A stretch of 64,000 bases of DNA, from NCBI GenBank assembly GCA_947579665.1, contig OX388351.1:56428939-56492938 (forward strand), in the 5' to 3' direction. The notes below the pieces were generated by a model. It did not search any database. It was not told the origin of the DNA and was given only the letters and a program-made list of their open reading frames with translations. Positions 34,201 to 46,262 of this stretch are shown here, piece by piece (within the stretch, counting starts at the first letter, position 1; each line of letters starts with the position of its first letter). A program made the position numbers and the translations under genes. The stretch is from Sympetrum striolatum. Taxonomy: Eukaryota > Arthropoda > Insecta > Odonata > Libellulidae.

Positions 34201-37200
34201 TATTTTCAATCCTTTTTTTTTTATTTGAAGACCGTCCCGATATGATGCCGATATGAAATTAGTGTTGTCGATCTGCTTGCAGTATGCAAGTTACATTTTA
34301 CTCGTATAAATAATCTTTACCTCTTGTTTATTAAATGGAATCACTGCTGCCAAATTTCTCAAAATCCATAATTGTCGACCTTAATATAATTTGAATGATA
34401 GTTTACCAGACATTCATTCATTTAATTCTTTTATGATAAGTATCAATAATCTTAACGCAAAGACGTTTGAATGCTTCAAGATGGAGACACTCATTATGAT
34501 TACAGGAATCCTGTAAGCTGTTGGATAATTTTAATACAATACGTTTTAATTATACTATACATAAGAAAATTATCAACCCGAAAGGAATTGGGTTTGACTG
34601 TTCCTAAAATTAAAATTAAAATTCGTTTTCTCCTAGCCAAAATTGCAACCTGACAATGTCTATGAGAAGATAAAAATGATGGCATGATTTGTGTAAAATT
34701 GCAAGCACGAACGTACAGTAAACAATACATTGCTCTTTATATTTGTGTGGTTTACCATTTCACAGTTCGTTCGTTATTAAATTTTAACTTCGACCGAATC
34801 TTATTTAGTTTATAAACTTTTTCACGTCGCAATTGCGGATGGGAGAAAACATTCTTTTAATTTTTATGGAAGAAAAATGGGAAATTAAATTAATTTTCAA
34901 AACTCAAATACCCTTCTTTCTATAGACATTTTCACATAGCAGTAAGGAGGCTAACCTTAGCTAGTCAGGTTTTCTTCGGCAGAGAAAACTTGGTGAATAA
35001 TACATAAATCATTCGCTGAATCAAATCGCAATTTCCATAACAAGCGTTTTCGATATCCCTTTGTATTATTCTTCCGTCGGCGAAAACAACTTACAACCAA
35101 AGGAACGCCCAACGAGTGTGTCGCCAAAGCGGCGAGGAAATAATTATTCATACGAGCGGAGAGTTGGAGAGAGAGAGAGCTGTGAATGGGCTTCGCAGAA
35201 GGAGATAAGGAGTTGATAGGTGGAGAAGGGGCTCTTTCGAGTGGAAATAATGACCTTCAAGGGAAAGTCCTCAGGTGGTGAGATTGCAACGGGGACCCCT
35301 GCACCGCTTGCACTGGCAAACTTAAAGCGTATTCCCTATCGAAATCCCGCCCAGCCAAGCTTCCCTTCCACAGCTTTCTTTTCCCTTTTTCTGCCTTTCA
35401 CTCCAAACATCACCGTTCCATACATTTTTGTTGAGGGACTTTATAAAACACTGTATTATCATTCGCCGCGATGCGAGGGAGCCAGACGGATGCCCGACCA
35501 CTTGAGGACTCTCTTAAGCGTCCTCATTTCCGCACCGATTGATTGATGATCCCCCGCCGACATAGTTGACGTGTTTTGCGGAGGTTATTCTCTCCATTGA
35601 TTGAGTACAAACATTTAATTTCCCTTCACTCTCTCTAATAGGCTTTGGCGCTGTTCTATTCCGGTCGATTTCTGTCTCTCGTTCTAACGAATACGTCAAA
35701 CTCGTTCGATAGCATGAAGAAATGAAGTGCGATGAACTGGGAAAGACGAAGGAAAACATTTATTGCCCTCGATAACGACAATTTGCAATCAGATTTGTAG
35801 TCAGATCAGGGAATTTGATAAACTAAACAATATCATCTACCCGAGAGCATTAACTCAGCAAATTTTCAGTGAAAAGACGCAAGTTATTAGCTCCAATTAC
35901 CACTATAAATATATAAATTTGCTCACAAGTATAAAAAACCTAAAAAATTCTTCATAATAAACTAATTTCCTGTACTCAATAAGTAATAAATCGGATTCTG
36001 ATACTTTTTGATATGACATTGGCGTAGCATTAAAATAAAAAGATAAATCATAAGGAGGTGCAAAAAGTAATATTTGTTAAACAATGTCGAATAATCACTC
36101 TGTCTAATATACAAGGCTCAAGGGTTGAAAGAGTTATGTAAATCAACTATAAATAAAAGAGCTATCCCAAAACTGCCGATGAATACATTTATAGTACTTT
36201 GGTAAATTTCATTTACTTCTCTGTTTAAATACGTTTTTGAAATTCATAAGGCAAGGATTAGAAACGTATATCTCGGTTAAACGGTGATATTCGGATACCA
36301 TTAATATTTGCTTGATATAATGACAAAAGATTTATCATTAGCATCACCTAATCAAACTTAATGAGAACGATTTTTCAAATCCTAAATTCCAGTAAAAAAA
36401 GTCAAAATTTTAATTCGAAGATCAGGTCTAGTATTAGAAAATATAGGAGGGTTATAAAAGTGAATTTTTAGAGGTAAAAGACCGATAGAACTAGATGAAA
36501 GAAAGTAATTTTTGTGTTTTTTTAATCCATTCAAACTTACTTTTTATAATCAAGAGTGATTTCTCAATGCCTCCAATGGGCTGCATTAAAGTTATCATGG
36601 GTATAGTAATTTTACAATGCAGTTTTTTATTCGATTCATAAGTGCATCTATTAGGTTGCAGGATTTCCAAACAGCAGCTATGAAAATCACTTATCCTTGC
36701 GTGAGAATATATTTCATGAAATGATTTTTATATCAAAATTTGTGAGGATTAATTAAATATTTGCTGAGAGTTTCTTACCTACTTCAGTCAAACGTCGACA
36801 TTGTTTTTGAATTTCTTCATTACATAATATTATATGTCTCTCCTACAACAAATCATGATTATATATTTGATGAAGCAGCAAAGCGTAGCGGGAATTGCTC
36901 CTGTATTGACTCCGCATATCCGCTTAATTAGGAAATGCACTCTGTCTCGCAGCATGAATGCAAGTCGGCAGGAGAAGACGGGATGAATACCAAAGCTCGG
37001 GAACAGAGTTGAAACGTCTTGAGCAGAATCCTCCGGCATAAAAGTGTTCGAGAAGTGTGTGAAATGTAGGAGCGGCGCCTATCGGATGGTTATGGAACGA
37101 TTGTCTGACGAAGAGCAGCACTCCTAATCCCATGCTGCGGCAGCTGCCGAGAGCGGAGTCTGCGGAATGTGTCCTTCGGCGCCCAAATCGCTTCACTTCG

Positions 37201-37440
37201 GATTTCGCGAGTTGTCAGCCGGTGCGCAATTCTCGCACCACCCACTCGCCTCCCGAGGAATATTCAAATACAATTTCATCCGGAGCAATTAACCGGTGTT
37301 TACGCGGATATAGTCTGCGAAAAGTTTGGCGTTTTGGAAAGAGCTAACGGGAGTTAACTTTATTCGTACCAAAAGGTTACGCCTCTCGCCTCTCAACAAG
37401 TCTGCATTCGGGCGCCTCTGGAGAGAGATGAGGTCTCCAT
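34201..37440. other. Intronic sequence with two GC-richer islands
   Basis: 35150-35720 and 36880-37430 are GC- and CpG-richer than the neighbourhood and hold open frames on both strands without recognisable domains. The rest is AT-rich unique-looking sequence. I see no exon that would extend the host protein. Confidence 0.4.
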
Positions 37441-37491
37441 ATTCGTCGAAAACTTTTTAAGGAAATTCCTTGATTGAACATATCGTATATA

Positions 37492-38105
37492 CAGGGTGGT
37501 TCAAAAGTCTGGAATCGGTGAATTTATTTCGCGCACGGGTAGAAAATTGGAATTCTGATACTGGGGTCTTTAGTAATTTCTCCTGGGAAATGGAATGGGC
37601 TCATCAAATTTTGGGCCCGATGGGGCCTTATACGAGATGTGAGGCCCAACTTTGAAATTTCAAATGCAAACCTATATTTTTTATTGCAGATTCGGGTTCA
37701 ACGGGATATTTTACATCCGAATTGGTTAAAACCCAAAATGCTTTTGGTCCATTTTTGGGCCCTATGCTGCGTTTTTAATTCAAAAATCCGGGGGCATCTG
37801 AATCATTCAGAACAGGGGGAAAATCGATACTCTGATACTGATCATTCTGACCAAAATATTTTGGGTTTTAACTAATTCGGATGTAAAATGTTTCGTTGAA
37901 TCCTAATCTGCAATAAAAAATATTGGTTTGCATTTGAAATTTCAAAGTTGGGCCTCATATCTCGCAGAAGGCCCCATCGGGCCCAAAATCTTATGGGCCC
38001 ATTCGATTTCCCGGTCAAAATTGCTAAAGACCCCAGTATCAGAATCACAATTATCTACCCGTGCGCGAAATAAATTCGCCGTTTCCAGACTTTTGAACCA
38101 CCCTG
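37492..38105. mobile_element. 614-bp foldback DNA transposon (MITE) with TA target duplication
   Basis: The left end reads CAGGGTGGTTCAAAAGTCTG and the right end is its inverted complement ending CCACCCTG. Both ends are flanked by TATA, i.e. a TA (or TATA) target duplication. The inverted similarity is not confined to the ends: blocks such as GAAATTTCAAATGCAAACC (37657) and its complement (37929), or the ACCCCAGTATCAGAAT block (38030) against its partner near 37553, show that almost the whole element is two ~300-bp arms. No transposase remnant is present. A Tc1/mariner-superfamily foldback element is the best guess from the TA sites. Confidence 0.85.
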
Positions 38106-38269
38106 TATATTCGAAGCGTAGTAGGAAAAGCGAATGGGATGCAAAGGTTAGCTAGCAGAATTCTGATGAGATGTTCATCGAGAGAAAAAGAAATAGCGTA
38201 TATTCCCTTATTACCTTATATTACCTCTCTTTGAGTGTTGCTGTGCGATTTTAGAATCTCACAAATCTC

Positions 38270-38335
38270 AGTAGCAATTTCCAATCTTGATATGGTTCAA
38301 AGTAAAGCAGCTGGGTTTGTCAAGAATCAAAGAAA
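38270..38335 (+). pseudogene. Small LINE fragment (MVQSKAAGFV motif)
   Basis: 38291-38330 reads DMVQSKAAGFVKN, matching LGMVQRKAAQFVYV at about 38425-38462 in the next fragment but in a different frame. It is therefore a separate scrap of the same reverse transcriptase region lying directly upstream. Confidence 0.6.
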
Positions 38336-38815
38336 TTAATTATTTTTCTCTTATTCGCCCGAGTCTAGAATACTGCTGTTCGGTTTGGGACCCACACGAA
38401 GTAGATTTGGTCAAAGATTTAGGGATGGTCCAGCGTAAAGCAGCCCAATTCGTTTACGTGGATTTCAGGTTTGATAGCAGTGTTACGGCAATGATAGAGT
38501 CCCTCGGTTGGAATTCACTACAGATGAGAAGATCTGAATATCGTCTGAAACTTTTTGAAAAGTTCATTCGTTCAGAATTTACAGACGAAGTAAGTGAAAT
38601 ATTTGTGCCAGTAAGGAGCGAACGCGATCTCCGAGAGGCATCGACTAAGCGTTGTAGGGAAGTAATCGCAAGGACGGATAATTATTTTTGGTCTTTTTTT
38701 CCCCGGGCTATTAGAGATGCTAATAGGAAGGAATGAATAATTGTGGTGTATTACACCCCTTGCCATACGCCTCTTGTGGCTCGCAAGGAATATATCTAAA
38801 TTTAAAAATCTAAGA
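38287..38815 (+). pseudogene. CR1-like LINE: reverse transcriptase C-terminus plus 3' tail
   Basis: A 149-codon frame to 38736 contains YFSLIRPSLEYCCSVWDPHE, LGMVQRKAAQFVYV, SVTAMIESLGWNSLQMRR, and ends WSFFPRAIRDANRKE. This is the same domain as at 7485-8064: L.RP.LEY..SVWDP, VQR.AA.FV, SVT.M...LGW.SL..RR and the closing FFPR.IRDWN-like motif. After the stop the tail CCTTGCCATACGCCTCTTG matches the 7.5-kb copy. It is in sense orientation with the host gene, 5'-truncated, and lacks the catalytic region. Confidence 0.85.
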
Positions 38816-39175
38816 GAGATTTCAGATTTGACAGCAGTGTTTCCGGCTATTATAGAATCCCTCGGATGGAATTCTCTTAGTGATAGAAGACTTGAGTATC
38901 GACGGAAGCCTTTTGATAAATTTGTCACTACCGACTTCGGGGAGGAGATAGCTGACATTGTTATCCCAGTTATAAATTGTCGCGGTCTTCGAGAGAAAAC
39001 AAAATTATCGAGGAAAGGAAGTACTTGCCTAGACAGATAGTTACTTTTTGTCGTTTTTCCCGCCAAGTATTATAGAAGCGAATATCTGTCTAGGTAGGAT
39101 AGGGATGTGCATGTTTTGCAAACCCTGCCACGTACCTCTAGCGGATCGCAGAGTTTAAAAATGTATAAGTTTATG
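38816..39175 (+). pseudogene. Second CR1-like LINE fragment in direct repeat
   Basis: AIIESLGWNSLSDRRLEYRR, KPFDKFVTTDFGEEIADIV and the tail CCCTGCCACGTACCTCTAG repeat the preceding element from its DFRFDSSVT region on, 358 bp downstream (GAGTCCCTCGG at 38497 against GAATCCCTCGG at 38855). Protein identity is roughly half, so the two are different copies of a family, not a recent duplication. A stop follows CLDR and the C-terminal motif is broken. Confidence 0.8.
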
Positions 39176-39888
39176 ATAAGTATTTTCTGAAGAGACTTCT
39201 ATTTCGGAAATTGCAATTTACAATAGTTTGAATAATGATCCTCAAGTGCTGATTATCTCTCATTCCCTTTTCATTTACGTATTAAAACCCGCCTCGCTAT
39301 CAGCTTCCTATCTAGTGAAAAAGAGTTGTTAAAGCTTTGAAACTGTTCAAAAACGTTTCTGCATAGAGTAATTCAAATTCTTTATTTTGATTTCTAGACT
39401 TCTATCAATTTTAAAGGATCAATATTTTGATAACTGTCAAATTGGGTGTGTTGAGTCTCAAACTTACTCTCCCCTATATTATCTAATCAGAGGCTTAAAA
39501 TGATTAATTCAAAAGTTTGGATCTTCTAATCTACTAAAATAGATTATGAATCTTAGAACTCACGGGAAAAATGGGAATTCTCTCTTCATGAAAAGTAATA
39601 GTGAGTTTAAATCATGCCAAGCAGTGATACAATTGATTTTGTTTTAAAGTACGAGTAACCGTAACTCGTAACCAATATCACAAAAATAGTTTTTTTTAAT
39701 GACTTCTGAACGCCTCAATGATCAAATAAACGTTGAAAGTTTTAACCTCACTATGCTCAGATTAAGTAACACTTTTCAAATATCTTCAGACGTGGGATAC
39801 ATTTGTTATGCATCGATCAATAACCAACCCAACCCTTTTCCAAAAGGGAGAGTTAATGTGAGAATCTAAGCAAGGGATTGTTTGACAG
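39176..39888. other. End of intron D-E, no feature
   Basis: AT-rich sequence leading to the exon E acceptor; nothing recognisable. Confidence 0.5.
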
Positions 39889-40019
39889 ATCCTCCGCAGG
39901 TGTCGCTGTCCTTGGGCAGTTCCCTTCGACCAGAAGACATCAAGGAGGGGGATGATGTTTACTTCGAGTGCCAGGTGAAGGCCAACCCAAGGGAACACAG
40001 GATAACGTGGGTGCATGAG
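39889..40019 (+). CDS. Exon E: first half of Ig4
   Basis: It encodes about 44 residues: YPPQVSLSLGSSLRPEDIK, EGDDVYFECQVKANPRE, HRITWVHE. This is the most conserved-looking piece of the gene: YPP linker, SLSLG, a DIKEGDDVYFEC B strand and the ANP...I.W C strand, as in the fourth Ig of Sidestep proteins. The acceptor is ttgacag|AT and the donor GAG|GTGAGT. The tyrosine codon is split between exons D and E (phase 1), and the outgoing intron is phase 0. The 13.4-kb intron that follows is the longest complete one in the window. Confidence 0.93.
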
Positions 40020-40726
40020 GTGAGTCGGTCATTAGACCATTCAAACTGTGTCTATTCCAGAGCCACCGAGAAATAAGTCTATGGTTTGAATTTCCATGTA
40101 ACTACTGTGATGTATAAAACTTTGATGACAATTATGGCTAACTATGAAGTCACACAGGCCCCAATAATGAAATTAGCGGATGCTCTAAGTATGAAAAAGC
40201 ATTAGCGCTATCCAAATTGGCTTCAGTTTCGATAAGTGCCTACCTGCGAAGACGATCAAGTGAATTTCTTTTTAAAAGCGAACCTCCGTCGAAATGCACA
40301 AATTCTACCATGGAGATTTTCAATCATCAAAAGCAAGATTTTTAAAACCCCTAGCATTTATTGATTTAAATTGTATTCCTTTCGTTTGCGAAAATAAGCG
40401 TTTTATAAGATGTTAGTAAAATAAATAAAACTAATTCAAATTTTTTTCTCTACAACGATACTTATAATATATATAAAGCAGGAAAAAACTAAGTATATAA
40501 CCTAGTGCTTCTCAATATATACGGGTATTCTTGATTCAATGTAAAAATATAATTACGGAAAAATTGTAACCACAACCTTTCTCCACAGTATCACGTATGA
40601 CCTAAAGTCCTAAACTTCTTGAATGAAGTCATACTTTTATCTCTTATATCTTGCTAAGTGCACGTATTAAATATTGAATGGTGAATGTATGCTGATTTCA
40701 AATAAATTATGATGAATTTCAAGTTA

Positions 40727-40855
40727 TAGTAGTAGTATTGTTAAAAGTGCTTCGACAGCTTAGGTCATTTCGCATGTGGGCTCCCACCGGGAATCGAACC
40801 ATGGGCCGCTTCCTCCAAAGGCAAACGCGCTGTCCAAATGACTGTGCGGGAGCCC
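40727..40855 (-). mobile_element. tRNA-headed SINE with (TAG/CTA)n tail
   Basis: On the minus strand 40855-40778 begins GGGCTCCC and ends GGGAGCCC (a perfect acceptor-like stem), with GGTTCGATTCC as an exact B box and GCACAGTCATTTGGA as an A-box-like block. The anticodon arm region TTTGCCTTTGGAGGAAG has a TTG at the anticodon position, hinting at a glutamine tRNA ancestor, but stems carry mismatches. It continues into a ~50-bp body with GCGAAATGACCT and AGCTGTCGAAGCAC and ends in ACTACTACTA. The body without the head recurs at 42263-42330. Confidence 0.75.
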
Positions 40856-42191
40856 TTCAAGTTATAAACTGATCTGAATATCCCTCCACAAAATTATTCT
40901 TTTCAAAGTCTATATGAACACAGGTTTTATGCAGGTATTGGTGGATGAAGCAATTTTTCCAATACTTACTAAATATTATGAGGTTGCTTCTTTTACTGAA
41001 GCGAAAAAATAACAAGAAATCGAACTTAGATAACTTTCAAGGTGCATCAATCAGTCCGAGATATCTATTTAGGTGCAGTACTCAGAATTATCACCAGTTT
41101 TTTACTTTGTATGCGGAATCAACAGAGAAAATTCTTATTTTATCCGCGATTTTTTCCTACCTACTGTTGAATTTGGCTTTGGAAGAGCCCGGATGCGGAA
41201 TATCTGAATGTCTGTGAAATTGCGCTGTTCCGTAGAATGGGCTGTTCCGCAAGGTGGAGCCGTAATTGTCGTTTGCTTATCTCTTTGCGAGGGTGTTCCT
41301 CTCCTTAAAAACATCGATTCTGCGGAAGACGAGAGCCCTCACGGAGATTGTTACGTACCACTGAATAAACGCGCATCACCAATCACGTGAGAGGACACAG
41401 GAAATGGTGGAATTTGCGAATTCCGGACGTAAAAGACGAGGAAACATCCAAGAATTAGAAGACAGTTTGGTGAAAAGTAAAGGAATTTTTTCGCGCGTCT
41501 GGTTTTCTTTACTTGTGCTTAGTATTTTAAGGTAAAATATCGGAGCGAATTCTCTTACATTGGTTCCTGAATAGACTGCAAACACAGAGGAAAATATTTT
41601 GTGTATTCAAACGAACTAGCGAACTTTAAAATCTAATGAAATGCCGTCGGTGCAGTTTTTCGGATAGAGAATCGGGGTAATTCTGCTCAATCGGTAAATA
41701 TTGAAATTTCGAAAAAAAATCAATTCTGATAATATCGTAAACCAAGTTTGAGACAAAAATATGAGGCTTACCTCAGTGTAGCTGGTGATAAAATGTACAT
41801 TAGAAAGTAGAGCTTTCGCCCTAATAACAAAATATGTTGTTGTGGCGCACGCAACTTACCTGGGTAAATAATATTATAATATTTGGTATATACATGTTTA
41901 CCAATCACCTCCACTGATATAATCTCTCATTGACCGAATTAAAATCCTTTCTAACCATTTTTTTTAAGAATACTCTTTTTCCCTTCCTAACAATATTTTA
42001 AGAATACACTTTTTCATTCCACATGACGATTTACGCAACCAAAACCAAATAAATCTAAGTATAATGATTGATAGCGCAAATTATTCAGGAGTTGAAATGG
42101 ACAAAAATGACCAGGAAGCAACGGAATGGCATTCCATATGCGATAAAAATAATAATGTTTATGGTGGGAATATAAAAGAAAGTGTCACGAA

Positions 42192-42335
42192 CATTTTTGT
42201 TTAATGCGACTGGGCCGGTTTCACCTATTAATAGTTATCATTGCCACGCAAGCCCTTTATATTCATCAAATAGTAGTAGTAGTATTTATGAAGGTGCCTC
42301 GACAGCTGAGGTCATTTCGCACCTTTTCGTAAATA
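42192..42335. mobile_element. Composite repeat: CCGGTTTC motif copy joined to a headless SINE body
   Basis: TTTAATGCGACTGGGCCGG and ATTAATAGTTATCATT match the left arm of the inverted element at 42507. Then CATTGCCACGCAAGCCC (also at 46681) leads into TAGTAGTAGTATTTATGAAG and TGAGGTCATTTCGCACC, the body of the SINE at 40727. The segment is a mosaic of two repeat families. Confidence 0.6.
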
Positions 42336-42506
42336 TAAATGATTTGACATCAGACTTAATATTCTAAACCCTCTTCTTAACCATACAAAAAGGTTGTGTC
42401 ATAGGTGTGCTAAGAAAAACTTATAAATTAATATTAAACCTAGAGGTTTTTATCATATTAAAAGAACAAATTAATTAAATATTGGTAAAAGACCGAACAA
42501 AATAAA

Positions 42507-42652
42507 TTTTGTTCAATGCGACCGGGCCGGTTTCGCCTATTAATAGTTATCATTAGGCCACAACTAAAAAAAGTCTCCCAAAATACTTTTCTCAGTTGTG
42601 GCCTGATAATAACTATTAATAGTCGATTTCGATCCGGTCGCATTAAACAAAA
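42507..42652. mobile_element. Inverted-repeat element with 59-bp arms
   Basis: Left arm 42507-42565 (GTTCAATGCGACCGGGCCGG, ATTAATAGTTATCATTAGGC) and right arm 42594-42652 are inverted complements with about six mismatches around a 28-bp loop. The arm contains the CCGGTTTCG...CTATTAATAG...TTATCAGGC block that recurs singly elsewhere. There is no ORF of its own; apparent ORFs through it read the arms. Confidence 0.8.
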
Positions 42653-42949
42653 AAATAATTTCAAAATTTTTCTTGGCTGTTTCCACCATGATGCAGTTTC
42701 ACCGAGTTACTGCTTCTTCAATCGATTTAAATATACTTCGATTATTGCTAAGAAAAATGGTAAGAAAACCACAGAAAGTTACGCCAAGAATTGGCTCTTG
42801 AAACTAGCCGATAATATTATCCAGGTAAACATACGTATGCTTGGAACATTACTGAAGGAAGGATTCTTCTGAGGACGAGAATTTTTTTCTCCATTGAAAT
42901 CTGAACGCCGAATTTTTTGAGATGATTATGTTTTCTCAGCGCAACTCAA

Positions 42950-43145
42950 ACATTGGATGTAAGGCAAAAGAAAACGATTCGAGGAGGGACGCTAGGAAAA
43001 CAATAAAGAGGAAGGAGACAACAGTGGTGTGATGACATTAAGAGGAGGGCACGTTATCGGTGGGCGAAGGAAATGGCAGTGAATGGGGAATGGGAATGAA
43101 GACCCACGGACCCTCGAGAATGCTGAATATTGATGATGATGTTTT
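42950..43145 (+). pseudogene. RTE-type LINE 3' end
   Basis: 43019-43099 reads QQWCDDIKRRARYRWAKEMA and VNGEWE before a stop, followed by a second-frame remnant and a (TGA)n tail TTGATGATGATG. The W.DDIK...G..W...AQDR..W block is the C-terminal end of RTE-clade reverse transcriptase ORFs, and short TGA repeats are the usual RTE 3' terminus. Stops and a frameshift upstream show decay. Confidence 0.65.
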
Positions 43146-45899
43146 CTTTTACGACTCGCATGGACTAGTCAAATGAAGAACTTGTTTTAGTGGGATGTGG
43201 TATTAGTAATATGATGCATATCGGTTTACACTAGTGGTTTCTGAAGTTTCATGTGCGAGTACACATTTTTGGGAGTGAGGAATATTTTCGCGAATCACCC
43301 TCAACTGCAAGTGGCGAAGAAAAAACATTTAAAGGTTTTATGGAATGACTCATAGTATTTGATTGCCTTTATTAACATGTGCGCGATAAATGAAGAACAA
43401 TACGTCAGTATTTTAGAATATATTTCAATATGTACCACAAACAAATTGAGAGAATCTTAAATCCAAATTCTCTGGATTACAAATTTTTCTTGGATTACAA
43501 ATATATACATCTCCATAATTTATTTAAAAACTAAGGTAGATTTAAGACGGAATAAGGAAATTAAAAATTCTATTTGGGTCATTTATTGCTTCTAATTGTA
43601 AGTTTTAGATGATAATTATTATTTTACCTGATACACTTTTAACAAGGTTTAAGTTTGCAAAAATCTTTTTAGCTATTCTTCAATCGCTAAAAATAAATTT
43701 ATATGAAACGAATGTATTCGATCTTACATTTCTTTTAAGAAACACTGAGCACGTTAATAAAATAAAAACTTTTGGTTGAATATGGTAAAATATTGGTGAA
43801 TGTACTTTTGTTCTAAAATTTATTGTTTCTGTACTTTCGTAATGTCAGAGTTAAGAATACAATTCCAATTTTTCAGAGATGATTCAGATTCTGGTTTTAA
43901 CCTCAGAATTTCTTCTCGTTCAATGCTCGAATGTAGGTAATGTTATGACTGCACCAGATCCTTTCTGGAATGGCTACCTCATTTCAGTTATTCCATTCCT
44001 GCGGATTGTTTTATCTGATTTAACGGAATCTCCGGAATTTTGATTTTCAGTTTAACTGTTCAGGTTGAATCACACGCTTTTTAGCTTAAAATCTATTATT
44101 AGTTTAATACATTTAATAAAAATTTGCTCAAAAATCCAACAAATTAAAAATAGTTGCAACACCGTTCCTCACGAAATATTTGTTATCATTAGTTATGTTC
44201 GCTTTGATATACGTGTTCAGGATGCAAGGCTCAAATCAGTTGAGATTCAATTCAATTATCTCAATTTTAACAATAAATTTATTAGATACAATGAGTTTAT
44301 TTAGCCATTTAACCATTGATGTTTTTTTCATTTATAACAATAAGTAATCTTGAGGACGAATCATCCTGTTTACACGAAGAAATAATAATAATGGTCATAA
44401 TACTTCCACTTTGTGAATTCTTTTCAATATAGCTAAAAGCCATAAATAATCTCATGGCATAGTTTAATGATTTGTATCTGAATTTTGGTTTGATATAATT
44501 AGAATCTTCTGCTAAATATGTCAAGATTGCGTCAATACTTGCATATTGGGATATAGGAACATCGATTAAATCCTTATCTCCGGGAATTTTTTCTATTACT
44601 TTACCTTTTTATTGTCTACTGGCCCTCAAGTACGTAAATAGGATCTCGCAGTATCATCGCAGGCTGTTCCGTTTTACTTCTTAGAAGGTTCTCTGCTGCG
44701 GTGTACCATCTCTCAGTATGCGGGCAGTTACACTGCTCTCCGCGATAAGGAGAACGGCAAACAGTTCCCATTAAACCAATTTAGTGTGCCTACGTAGTTT
44801 GCATTGTATATATTACGCTATACGCATGTTTAAGTAATGGGAAAATTCTTGTCTAAGAGTTTAAATTTCTTCTAATATAAATAATAGTCTTCAGTGAAAT
44901 CTGGTGGAATGTATTTCTTATAAATACCCTGAGAGATAGAAGTATACTGTATTTACTACAATTCCACGAGGGTAAACTTAAATAAATAGTAAATTATAAA
45001 AGTAAATTTTATTAAAAAAATTACGGTTTCGCTGTTAGAACACACCATCATCCGATGTAGAAAAATCATATCAACAGATTATAAACTAAATAAAGTAGAG
45101 AAAAGGAGAAGACAAGGTTACATGGTAAGTAAACCAATTAATCATGCCCTTCTCTGAATACACATTAGCTTTGCAAGCTTTGCTTCCCCTTCCTCTGAAT
45201 TTGTTTAGAATGTAAGCTGTTTAAATTAAGTTTTGTTCCTGATAATGGTGTAACTCAACACCATTACTATGCTACTTCAAATAACCAGAGGATAGTATAT
45301 ATCGATTCCTCAGTGAATTTTTCGAAAATTCGCAATTATTGATTTGAGTAGTTATGTAGATTTGACGATATTACGCCATGACTTACTAACATTCTGAACT
45401 CAATATTACTTCTAACCCATGACCGCACACACTTACTGGTGTTTACTTTCCCTTCAGTAATACGATAATTAAAACCGATAACTTTCAAGACCAAAAATTA
45501 AAAAAACGGCACTTGATTTACGCCAGGTGCTTTGTGGAAGCACGCAAATCATTTTTATTTCCACTTTTCACTCAAATTTCCGTGCAGTAAGCAATCGATC
45601 ACCGACAATCGAATTTATAGACAACTCTGTATTTTGCCGTGCCCATGCTGTGGTATTTCTGCTCGCCGGAATCGGTTTTGGAACCCAGTAATCATTTCAT
45701 TTAGCAATTACCCAACGTCTCGTGGCTTAATTTAATTTCTCGGTCCTTGCATACTGAAGTAATTCCAGATCTCGCTGGAGATAAAAAAGAGCCACTCACT
45801 TTTGAATATTTTATCGACCTTCATCAGCGTGCGAATGCCTTTGACGAAAAATTGCCGGGAAAAAACCAAAGTCGGAAAGGAATTTGAGGCGAATAAATC

Positions 45900-46262
45900 T
45901 GCAGCGGGAATTCCCCGAAACTCATGTCTCTGCATCGCAGCGATATCAAACAGACTTTCCAACTGAATGTGTGCAGGGAAAGGCAATTACGAGGGAATCT
46001 TCTTGCCCGCACGTACGTATCTAGCATAGCCGTTAAATGGAGTCTGCGCTCCCATTGCGAGGGGAAAATTAGGCCGTGAATATGAGGAATTGTAACGGCT
46101 TCCTTTCGGGCCGACCTCGCTCGATGCCCTTCGATACCGACGCAATAATAGCGGCTCTCTACGCCTCGTAATACTCTGCCGATGGAAGTATTCATGGCTC
46201 TTTTTGCTCGTTGCCTGGGAGGAATTGGGGTGGAGAAAAGTCCGCGAAAAATCGCCAAAACA
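45900..46262. other. GC-richer island in intron E-F
   Basis: Richer in GC and CpG than its flanks, with a 152-codon minus-strand frame (45824-46282) that shows no recognisable domain and no convincing splice borders. I treat the frame as a composition effect. Confidence 0.3.

Larger units (their letters stand above)
33015..39888 (+). other. Intron D-E (6874 bp, phase 1)
   Basis: Starts GTGAGT and ends TTGACAG. It is the most repeat-loaded intron: a (GATA)n tract, the 335-bp dimeric satellite, a GC-richer segment at 35150-35720, another at 36880-37430, the 614-bp foldback element and three LINE fragments. Confidence 0.85.

Noticed and set aside
38572..39066. 164-codon minus-strand ORF
   Set aside because: It is the antisense of two LINE fragments that have clear reverse transcriptase motifs on the + strand.
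40778..40855. Possible functional tRNA gene on the minus strand
   Set aside because: The acceptor-like stem and B box are good, but the D, anticodon and T stems have mismatches, and a SINE body and tail follow directly.
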